Below are positions 42,610 to 51,653 of a stretch of 64,000 nucleotides of DNA, in pieces. This DNA comes from Phoenix dactylifera (lineage: Eukaryota; Streptophyta; Magnoliopsida; Arecales; Arecaceae): assembly GCF_009389715.1 (NCBI RefSeq), contig NC_052392.1:36629360-36693359 (forward strand), given 5' to 3'. Position 1 is the stretch's first letter. Every line of letters begins with the position of its first letter. The translations under genes were made by a program, and so were the position numbers. Under the pieces are notes generated by a model that saw only the letters and a program-made list of their open reading frames with translations, was not told the DNA's origin and did not search any database.

Positions 42610-45600
42610 ATGGCGGCCCACACAGTGAAACAACCAGCTGAGGCGCCAGACCGCCCGACGCGCCCTTCACTCCCCATAGAAACCCTCGATGCGAGGGACA
42701 CCCCCTGGAAGAAGCAAGTAGAGCCCGGTGAGCTCCTTATTCAAATCCCACTACGAGAAAATTTTCCCGAGCTAACCGTGCAGGTCGGCTCCGGCCTCGG
42801 CGCCCATGAGAGGGATCGCCTCGTCAGCTTCCTGCGGGATAATGCCGACGTCTTCGCCTGGTCGCCCGCGGACGTGCCAGGAATTGACCCTGAGGTCATG
42901 GTCCACCGACTTCAGGTGAAACCAACCAGCAGGCCTGTAAAGCAGAAGAAAAGAGGCTCCGCCCCCGAGCGACAACGAGCTGCGGCCGAGGAGGTGGACA
43001 AACTCCTCGGAGCCGGCTTCATCCGGGAGGTCTCCTACCCGGACTGGCTCGCCAACATAGTCCTCGTAAAGAAGGCCAACGGAAAATGGCGTATGTGTGT
43101 GGACTACACCGACCTGAACAAGGCCTGCCCAAAAGACAGTTTCTCCCTCCCGAGCATCGACCAGCTCGTCGACTCCACCTCGGGACACCAACTGCTAACT
43201 TTTATGGACGCCTTTTCAGGATACAATCAAATCCGAATGGCGCCAGAAGACGAGGAGAAGACGGCCTTCATCACCGACAAGGGCACCTACTGCTATAAGG
43301 TGATGCCCTTTGGCCTGAAAAACGCTGGGGCCACCTATCAGAGGCTGGTCAGCCAGATTTTTAAAGACCAGATCGGCCGGAACATGGAAGTCTACGTGGA
43401 CGACATGTTGGTGAAGAGCCGAGCGGCGGAACACCACATAGCCGATCTCGACGAGACGTTCGCCAAGCTCAGAAAATATCAAATGAAACTCAATCCGGCG
43501 AAGTGCGCGTTCGGGGTCACCTCGGGCAAGTTCCTGGGTTTCATAGTGACCCAGCGCGGAATTGAGGCCAACCCGGAGAAAATCCGGGCACTGCAAGAGA
43601 TGTCGCCTCCAAAGACAGTTAAGGAGGTGCAGCGGCTCGCGGGGCGGGTAGCCGCCCTGGGAAGGTTCGTCTCTCGGTCAGCCGAGCGTTGCCTCCCCTT
43701 CTTCAAGAGCCTCAAACGGCCGAAAGACTTCCGGCGGACAGAAGAATGCCAGCAGGCCTTTGAAGATCTTCGGAGCCTTCTGGCTTCTCCCCCGCTGCTC
43801 ACCAAGCCCCGGAAAGGCGAGGTCCTTTACTTATATCTGGCCGTCTCCCCAGCCGCAGTGAGTTCAGTTCTCGTCCGGGAAGAGGACAAGCTCCAAAAGC
43901 CGGTCTATTACACCAGCCGGGTTCTCAGGGATGCCGAGACCCGATATTCTAAACTTGAGAAGACCATCTTCGCTCTCATCATCTCGGCTCGGAGACTCAG
44001 GCCTTACTTCCAAGCCCACACGATAGCTATATTGACCGACCAGCCCATGAAGCAAATATTGCAGAGGTCGGATCGTGCGGGGAGGATCGCCAAATGGGCG
44101 GTCGAGCTCGGAGAATTCGACCTCGAATATCAGCCCAGGCCGGCTATCAAAGCTCAGATACTCGCCGACTTCATCGTGGAGTGCACCCTTCCGGACGACC
44201 CCGACCTGCCATCTGGACCCGCGGAGGAGGCCCCGAGGCAGCCATGGGTCCTGCACTCGGACGGGTCTTCGACCTCGGGGGGTAGCGGGGCCGGACTTAT
44301 CCTCACTAGTCCAGACGGAGTGGTGGCTGAGCAAGCCCTGCGCCTCGAGTTCCCGGCCTCGAACAATGAGGCCGAGTATGAGGCCCTCATCGCCGGGCTC
44401 AAACTGGCGAAAGAACTAAACGTGGGAGACTTGACGGCATTCAGCGACTCCCAGCTGGTGGTGAACCAGGTCCAAGGAGATTTTGAAGCTAAAGAGCCAT
44501 CCATGCAAAAGTATCTCCAAAAGGTGCGGGAACTCATATCTGCCCTGAATTCTTTCAACATTCAGTACATTCCCAGAACGGAAAACCTCAGGGCAGACCA
44601 GCTATCCAAGCTGGCAAGCTCCCGCATGAGCGAGCTTCCTAAGGGAACCGCGCTCGAGTATCTTCAGACCCCCAGCACGGAGGAACCCGAGCCTACCATG
44701 TGCATCGGCTCCGAGCCAAGCTGGATCGACGGGCTCGTCTGCTACCTTCAGGACGGAACCCTACCTCATGACGAGATGAAGGCTCGCCGAATCAAGCGCC
44801 AGGCCCCCCGGTATGTCCTATACGAGAACAGGCTCTATCGACGATCATTTACTTCCCCCCTTCTCAGATGCCTCCGCCCCTCCGAGGCGGACTATGCTCT
44901 CCGAGAGGTCCATGAAGGGATCTGCGGAAATCACCTGGGGGGTCGGGCCTTGGCCCATAAGATCCTGCGGCAGGGATATTACTGGCCCACACTCCAAAAA
45001 GACGCAACAGATTTCGTCCGCAAGTGCGATCGGTGCCAGCGAAACGCCAATATCCAGCGCCGACCTTCAGCTCTGCTGACCTCCATCATCGCCCCCTGGC
45101 CGTTTGCCCAATGGGGGATCGACATCCTGGGGCCCTTTCCCCTCGCCACCGGACAGAGAAAGTTCCTGGTCGTCTCCATCGACTATTTCACCAAATGGGT
45201 CGAGGCCGAACCTGTCGCCTGGATCACCGAGCAAAAGATGCGGAATTTCGTGTGGAAGTCTATAATCTGCCGATTCGGACTACCCCGTATCCTTATATCT
45301 GATAATGGTCGACAATTTGACAATATTCATTTCAGGGAGTTTTGCTCTGAACTCGGCATTGATCATCGCTTCACCTCGGTTGCCCATCCCCAGACAAACG
45401 GGGAAACCGAGGTAACTAACCGAACTATTTTGCAGGGACTTAAAGCTAGGCTTGATCGGTCCAAAGGACAGTGGGTCGAGGACTTGTACAATGTCCTTTG
45501 GGCGTACCGGACCACGTTCCGACTACCCACGGGAGAGACCCCCTTCAACCTAGCATACGGCACTGAGGCAGTCATCCCGCTGGAGATCGGCCTGCCTTCT

Positions 45601-45954
45601 CCCAGAATGGAGCATTACGACCCCGACACCAATTCTTCCCAGCTAAGGAGCAACTTGGACCTTCTCGAAGAAACGAGAGAGGTCGCCCGGGTTCGCATGG
45701 CGAGATACCAACAGCGAACGGCCCAATACTACAACTCCAGAGTCAAGCCCAAGCTCTTCAAAGTAGGGGACCTCGTCCTCAGGAGAGTCGAGGCTTCTCA
45801 ACCGACCGAGCAAGGAAAGCTCGTCCCAAATTGGGAAGGGCTGTATCAAATCGCCCGGGTACAACGACCAGGGGCGTACAAATTGAAGTCCCTGGAGGGG
45901 ACTCTGATCCCACGAAGCTGGAACTCCGAGAATCTACGGATGTATTACCAATGA
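42610..45954 (+). CDS. Tat retrotransposon Pol: reverse transcriptase, RNase H, second RNase H, integrase
   Basis: An uninterrupted frame of 1,114 codons. Reverse transcriptase is at about 120-345, with WRMCVDYTDLNKACPKDSF, FSGYNQI and the YVDDMLV active site near 261. RNase H follows at about 395-520 (PVYYTSRVL; TDQPMK). A second RNase H of the kind seen in Tat elements lies at about 545-675 (LHSDGSSTSGGSG near 547, NNEAEYEALI, FSDSQLVVNQV, RADQLSKLAS). Integrase is at about 735-1010, with the HHCC zinc region (HEGICGNH...CDRC) and the D,D,E core (GIDILGPFP near 836, ISDNGRQF near 897, NGETEVTNR near 932), then a C-terminal domain. The ATG chosen is simply the first in the open frame; translation probably starts with Gag. 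No catalytic residue is visibly lost. Confidence 0.92.
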   Translation: MAAHTVKQPAEAPDRPTRPSLPIETLDARDTPWKKQVEPGELLIQIPLRENFPELTVQVGSGLGAHERDRLVSFLRDNADVFAWSPADVPGIDPEVMVHRLQVKPTSRPVKQKKRGSAPERQRAAAEEVDKLLGAGFIREVSYPDWLANIVLVKKANGKWRMCVDYTDLNKACPKDSFSLPSIDQLVDSTSGHQLLTFMDAFSGYNQIRMAPEDEEKTAFITDKGTYCYKVMPFGLKNAGATYQRLVSQIFKDQIGRNMEVYVDDMLVKSRAAEHHIADLDETFAKLRKYQMKLNPAKCAFGVTSGKFLGFIVTQRGIEANPEKIRALQEMSPPKTVKEVQRLAGRVAALGRFVSRSAERCLPFFKSLKRPKDFRRTEECQQAFEDLRSLLASPPLLTKPRKGEVLYLYLAVSPAAVSSVLVREEDKLQKPVYYTSRVLRDAETRYSKLEKTIFALIISARRLRPYFQAHTIAILTDQPMKQILQRSDRAGRIAKWAVELGEFDLEYQPRPAIKAQILADFIVECTLPDDPDLPSGPAEEAPRQPWVLHSDGSSTSGGSGAGLILTSPDGVVAEQALRLEFPASNNEAEYEALIAGLKLAKELNVGDLTAFSDSQLVVNQVQGDFEAKEPSMQKYLQKVRELISALNSFNIQYIPRTENLRADQLSKLASSRMSELPKGTALEYLQTPSTEEPEPTMCIGSEPSWIDGLVCYLQDGTLPHDEMKARRIKRQAPRYVLYENRLYRRSFTSPLLRCLRPSEADYALREVHEGICGNHLGGRALAHKILRQGYYWPTLQKDATDFVRKCDRCQRNANIQRRPSALLTSIIAPWPFAQWGIDILGPFPLATGQRKFLVVSIDYFTKWVEAEPVAWITEQKMRNFVWKSIICRFGLPRILISDNGRQFDNIHFREFCSELGIDHRFTSVAHPQTNGETEVTNRTILQGLKARLDRSKGQWVEDLYNVLWAYRTTFRLPTGETPFNLAYGTEAVIPLEIGLPSPRMEHYDPDTNSSQLRSNLDLLEETREVARVRMARYQQRTAQYYNSRVKPKLFKVGDLVLRRVEASQPTEQGKLVPNWEGLYQIARVQRPGAYKLKSLEGTLIPRSWNSENLRMYYQ

Positions 45955-45974
45955 AACCCTAAGGGGTTCAAAAC

Positions 45975-46450
45975 TGTTGCTGGAAATTGGACCCGGGGGC
46001 AATCTTCGGTCGAGGAGAGGGAGCGGGAGGTGGTTACTCACGGCGGGGCGGTGGTCCGTCGACGGGGCGGCGTCCTCCGTCTGGGGCGATCGGCGAGAAG
46101 GAGCGGCTGGTTCCCGCGGCTGGGCGACGATCCGACAGTGGGCGGCGTCCTCCGTCTGGGTGCCTGCACACGAGCCGGTGGCCGGGTCTTCCGGCGCCGG
46201 CCCTCCGACGCTCAAGTCAGGGAGGGGGCAAATCGTGTAGAGTAGAGGTAAACAGTGCCTGTCCCCAGTATCGATTTTCCAACCCCCTTTTATAGACCGG
46301 GGGTCGGTTTACCTGCGATGTAACGGGGCGAAGCCGTAGTACGGCTCGGCATGTCGTTCAGGTCGGCGCTTGGTCAGGCGAATAATTGCACTGATGTCGG
46401 CAATGAGGGCGTTGTACAACCCGAACTAGCACGCTACCAGGCGAATTTAT
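45975..46450 (-). repeat. Inverted partial LTR copy next to the assembly gap
   Basis: Reads as the reverse complement of 40472 back to about 40000, starting precisely at the LTR terminus (TGTTGCTGGAAATTGG) and ending at the N run. I see about two differences in 476 bp (a G/A change near 46404 and one extra G near 46064). A normal element would have a direct LTR here. Confidence 0.92.
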
Positions 46451-46550
46451 NNNNNNNNNNNNNNNNNNNNNNNNNNNNNNNNNNNNNNNNNNNNNNNNNN
46501 NNNNNNNNNNNNNNNNNNNNNNNNNNNNNNNNNNNNNNNNNNNNNNNNNN
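46451..46550. other. Assembly gap (100 N)
   Basis: One hundred consecutive N. The true distance, and whether the two sides are correctly joined, cannot be known from the sequence. Confidence 1.
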
Positions 46551-46614
46551 ATTAGACCATCAATTTAAGTTAGAGATGAACAATGGAGGCAAAAGAAGAC
46601 TGTAATCTGATGAC

Positions 46615-48316
46615 CTGTTCATGTCCAATCGAATTATATAGCTCAAGAGTTACCATCTGAATTGCTGCATCTGATGGGTGATATATAACTTCCCTAGTGT
46701 AAGAATTTCCTGTTTGATCTAAGCAACTCCTAAAAAACAATTGCACTTTGTTACATCCAGATCTTCAGTCCCCATTCTCTGAACTAGTTTTCCAGACTTT
46801 GTAGCTTCCCTATAAAAAAAAAAACACACTAGCCACTGGCACTACTCGACATTTATCTGACGTACATTAAACACTATCTATGATCAACAAGAGTAGCATT
46901 GACAAATATCAAATCAATAGATGCATGCAACTCGAAAAATATTAGTCTCCAGGATTGATGCCACTGTGTGTTGCGACATCAATCTAATCACAAATTTGAA
47001 GTATGTGCAAGGGAATGATTTCTTATATGTTTATAATAAGAGAAATTCCTAGAAGATTAGTTCCGTGTATTGTGTTCACAAGAACATTTTAATAGAAGAG
47101 AAGAGAAAGGTCTGCTATTATTTACTTTGTTATCATTAGCACTTCACGGCTGGATGGGGGGATGATCTGATGACAAAAACAGTATATATTGCTCCAATTC
47201 TACTCAGCAGTCACTTTTTATCCTTAATAGGTCAACAACTTTCTTTACAAAATAATCCTATTTAAAGATAAACAAATAAAACATGCAAAGCAATCCTTTC
47301 TCAATAGTAATTGCTTTAATTACATAATACTATTTTAAAAAAAAAAAAACTCTAAACAATTGGTCTGTCACATACACTCACTTTGATATCCTTAAATCTT
47401 ATGCAACAGAAAATATGATCAAATCAAATGATTCATACAACTTAATCATGCATCAAAAGGGCCTATTTTTATAAACCTATAGACCAATATGGCATCCATC
47501 AACGAGCTAATAGCTTTGAATTTTCATCCTTCCAATAACCAAAATCCATGGGCAGCAAAATAAATAATCAAGTTCTGACAACCAGCAATATCCAGGAGTT
47601 TTTAGCACTTCAAGAGGTGCTAAAAGTCCAAGAACAGCACTAAAAGCTAGACACTTCATCTTTCCATACTTTGTTATGCACTTGCTGTATTCCTAGGGAA
47701 AAATAAAGAAATCATAATTTGGCAACATATTTTGGTCATATAAAGAAGAAAAAATTAACTCGAGGTCAACTGAGTAAGATACTTGCATTCCAACATAAAT
47801 GACTAACTTTGATCTAGCTTTGAGCACAATTTTTTCCTTTAGATTGAGATGATATGATTATGTAGTCGAAAGTATACTGCCCTTTAGACATTCAAGCCTA
47901 TTTTGCATTTTTCAAAATTAATGAACCAACACCTTGTGTATAATGTGCAAAATTAAAGCAGAACATGAGAAAACCAGTTTATTGTTTAATAACAGATTCA
48001 TTCATTCATCTCATTGGTGAGACCTTGTTTAAAGACATACTCGGAATACTATAAAAAATTCAGAAGTGTAAGAAGCTGTTTTCTAGAAAGGTTCTCTACA
48101 ATTTTTAGTGGAGAAGAAACAGGGGATATAAAACAACAGGAAAAGATGCTAAAGATACGACATAGACCTGTTAAGGTTTACCTGAAATCCCATGATGATT
48201 ACCATATAGTGGGCTCGTGATTTATGTGCTTCAGCAAAGGAGCTTATATCCTTGATAAGATTAATAAAGTTTCCATGGGGGAGAGTAAAAACTCCAGTTA
48301 CTAGTTTGCCTGTGAC
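46615..48316 (-). other. Candidate exons of an unidentified minus-strand gene
   Basis: Three minus-strand segments look like internal exons. (1) 48316-48182: acceptor TTAAAG, 45 open codons (LVTGVFTLPHGNFINLI, AHKSRAHYMVIIMGFQ), donor CAG|GTAAAC. (2) From 47692 leftward: acceptor CCCTAG, reading EYSKCITKYGKMKCLAFSAV and LGLLAPLEVL; the donor is unclear. (3) 46693 to about 46615: acceptor ACACTAG, reading EVIYHPSDAAIQMVTLELYN then SIGHEQ, with possible donor CAG|GTCATC, or running on to a TAA near 46575. I cannot assign a family. Conserved-looking helical sequence and plausible splice sites argue for a real gene truncated by, or continuing through, the gap. Confidence 0.35.
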
Positions 48317-51300
48317 CTTTAAGAGAGAGAGACAGGGTCTGGTTTCAGGTTTCATCAGAAACAGCAGAAAAAGTTGGGCTTTAGAACCCAATTTTCAGGC
48401 TTTATGAGCTGCCACCTTTTCTAATTCATGAATGTGAAAATCAACCAAAGAACATTATACAAAACTCATTTCTTTTCAGGTTTCCTTTTACCCTGTAGTA
48501 CTTAAACCTTACGAGCATGAAAAATCGCAAATTTTCTCCTTCCCACAAAGATTTGTCTTACACCTTGATCTCAAATTTTTCCTTGGATCCTGTTTGTAAC
48601 ACACTCAGAAATTTCCTGATCAGAACTCCTTGAAGTTAACGACTGGCTCTAGCCAAAGTCTTGATCTAAAAAGCGTTCAATTCTTCTGATCGTTTTACCA
48701 AGATTTTGCAGCTTTTCTAAAACCATAGGTTGACACAAATCATCCCTGTACTAGGTATCTTCTACCCATACTCTAGTTTATCATGTCTAAGCAGTTCAGA
48801 CATGCTGTAACAAACTGTAGTTTGCTACTAACCATGTGGTGTCTGGCAGTCCTATCAAACTAAGGTCCCCAGATGTTCATTGTTACAAAATTAAGGACTT
48901 ATCATGCCCAGTTGAAATAATATTCACCAGTTAGTATTGAATTATGTGCAATTATCCTTTCATATCTCCTTTAGGTCTACAATCACTGGCAGCTTTGAAG
49001 ATTAGCCAAGCAAGCTACATAATACGTATTTACTTTTTCACATGCTTTTCTCCATGGAACTACTTTTGGAACCCCACCAATGCCTAAGTTCTCTCTCTTT
49101 CTTTTCTTTTTTTCCTCTCTAATCTGTCATGTACCACTTAACATTTGTCATGTGGGAGATGTTGATATAGTGAAAACTACAGTGTGCATTGATCAACCAA
49201 CAAAACTAGTATAAGGAGTCTAAGATGCAATGCTTCTTCTCTTTGGTCTTTGATACAACTTGTGTCGTTAGTGGTTCCACAAGAATGGCCTATAGCATGT
49301 AAAAACTTTTGGAATCTTTTCTTCGCAATCTCTTCAAATATAATAATATCTTCCCACTAGTGCATAATTTCTAGATCTGAATATCTGAGTTTATTTTAGC
49401 ATCTCTTATAACCTTTATGTAGAATGCAAATTAAAATGGCTGCATCCTTGCACTTAAAGCCAAGGTTGTTTTGGTTATACCTTGGTATTTTTCATTATGT
49501 TATGCAATTACTTCTAGGTAAATGAATTTGTTTTTTTCGTTGGCAGAAAAAACCCCTTCAACTGTTTTTGCACATACAAACTATCTCGTCCAATTCATCA
49601 TGAAGGAATGTATCCTTGATGTTAACCACTTAAGATACTTTACAACTTTGATTAGTTTGTCCCATAGATTACCATTTAAACCTGATTATGATCCAGGACA
49701 AGCTCAACATTTAAGATGTAAAGGGAAAGCCTAGCCCAAACCCAAGTCTACTAATTTGGTAAGTTATATTGATTTTAGATCCAGCGAGGATCTAACCCAA
49801 ACCTGACCTATTTATAGATCTAAAAGCATCAGTAGCTTCCTTCATATATGAACCTAATAATAGCCTCTTCATTATATACAACATAAATCATCAGAAACAT
49901 GAGCATATCTGGTATTCCATCGATTCTTTGAGAATATTTTGCATCCACTCATTATCCAAGTGCAACAAGATCATCCGAACCATCTTTAGATCATATCCTC
50001 TCAATCTTAAGCGTTAATAGTTCTGATCCTCCTTGGAAATAGAAGAGCCTTAATTGTTCCCTAAAGTTCCTTTAGCTCTCAAACTTCACATTGCACTTCA
50101 AAATTAAGATCTTTAAAATCTTGGTTAAACTGAACATAGATACTAGATGTGAATAAAGCATGACATACATTAAAATAAAACTAACATGAGAAGCAGAAAC
50201 CGAAAATAGAAGCAGACAACCAAGATTAAAGATATGAACAATCAAGAACACCTAAATAAATTGAGAGAGCAAGAAATAAATTCAAATATGTAAGAAAAGA
50301 ATCAGTAACTTGCAAGTGCTCTCTATACCTCATGCTCGAACATATAAAAGAGCATTCTATATCAATGACTTTCCTCCCGCTAAACTCTTTCGACAACATC
50401 CTGGTAAGAGTGGTTTTAGAGTCCATATGGAAGGACCCTTAACATTAACCTGCCATACTCATAAGAATCCCAAGACTCTGTGGTTTGCCATATTTGAGCC
50501 GTGAAGCAAGGCAGAAATTTATTGAAGATAGTGAACCATTTCTTTACAATGTTCTCAAACCTGAATGACCCCAACTTGCTTCAATGAATTTTAATTTCCA
50601 ATGAACTTGTGCACCAATTTTATGTACAGGAAGCTCTCAAATCCCAATGATAAATTCAAAGATACCATTTAAAACAGGATCCCTATTCACGACAGAGTGT
50701 GTTAAAGGTCAAAATCATTTCTTGTGCAAGGAGGAATAGGAAGAGATAACATAAATTCCAATTAAAAGATAGAATATAGTCACCTTTAAGTCAAAATTGG
50801 AAGTAGATAGGCTTTAAATTACAAAAGAGTTAGTCATAAATTGCATGAGATAGACCATCAAGGATGACCTTCGGTAATGCCCTTAACTCAGATAAAGACC
50901 TATCATTTTTGTTTCGGAAAAAGATATCTTTAGAAAATAATTTCAATTAATATCTAAATTTAGGGAACAGCTGTTCAAGAATTTTGTGTAACATGTTAAG
51001 TGTTGTGCTAGTTCAATATTTTAAGAACTTCAATTGCACGCGCATAAGACAACTTGAATTAATCGATAATATTCATTGACTGAAACTATGTTGCAGAGCA
51101 CTTACAATGAATGTTACTGCAAAAATTCAGGAATAACAATTAGAAATTATTCAAATGTTTTCTATATATAAAGCCCATCACATCCCAGCATACAAAATGT
51201 ACCAAAGAGCTGGTTAGCTTTTGTTGTTGCATGTTGCCAGCCTAATGAAACAAGTTTTTATTTTGATGTACAAAACCAGAGGGAAAAAAGAAAGAAAAGG

Positions 51301-51440
51301 AAGAACAGAGGCATAAATGATGCAAGTTATAACAATAATAAACATCTTCTTAAAACTTGTAGCTCATCTTATTTACTGATCAATCTGTTAAGCTCGGATA
51401 GATAGCACATCAGTGGCACCAGAGTTCCACTTATATAAAA
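48317..51440. other. AT-rich DNA, no further supported gene
   Basis: No long open frame and no recognised repeat. It may hold introns or more exons of the unidentified minus-strand gene, but I could not pick any with confidence. Confidence 0.35.
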
Positions 51441-51456
51441 TACATGTGGCTAAAAC

Positions 51457-51608
51457 TGCAGATATATAGACTACAAACTGCAGACATATAGATTACAAAC
51501 TGCAGATATATAGACTACAAACTGCAGACATATAGATTACAAACTGCAGATATATAGACTACAAACTGCTGACATATAGATTACAAACTGCAGATATATA
51601 GACTACAT
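51457..51608. repeat. 22-bp tandem repeat, about seven copies
   Basis: Two alternating 22-base variants, CTGCAGATATATAGACTACA+AA and CTGCAGACATATAGATTACA+AA, follow one another without spacers for about seven units. The higher-order unit is thus 44 bp. One unit has CTGCTG instead of CTGCAG. The array ends about 45 bp past the stop codon of the minus-strand beta-propeller gene, so it lies in its 3' UTR or just beyond. Confidence 0.9.
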
Positions 51609-51653
51609 ATTTACTATTGTCATTCCAAATTCTCTTGCAAGCAGAAGTCAGAA

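Larger units (their letters stand above)
39479..46450 (+). mobile_element. Ty3/gypsy Tat-lineage LTR retrotransposon inserted in LecRK copy 3
   Basis: Left LTR 39479-40472 (994 bp, TGTTG...CAACA), then gag, protease, reverse transcriptase, two RNase H domains and integrase in plus orientation. The extra RNase H (LHSDGSSTSGGSGAG) between the first RNase H and integrase marks the Tat lineage. The expected right LTR in direct orientation is not seen. Instead an inverted, partial LTR copy (45975-46450) begins about 20 bp after the integrase stop and runs into the gap. One stop and one frameshift separate gag-protease from the rest. Confidence 0.9.

Noticed and set aside
40763..45864. Minus-strand open frames within the Tat gag-pol region
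   Set aside because: They are antisense shadows of GC-rich plus-strand coding sequence with no recognisable domain.
46351..46605. An open frame crossing the gap
   Set aside because: It is open only because N positions cannot show stops; its left part is inverted LTR sequence.
51457..51608. CRISPR-like array of regular repeats
   Set aside because: Units abut with no unique spacers and the setting is a plant chromosome; this is a minisatellite. The same applies to the arrays at 9507-9852 and 39715-39870.
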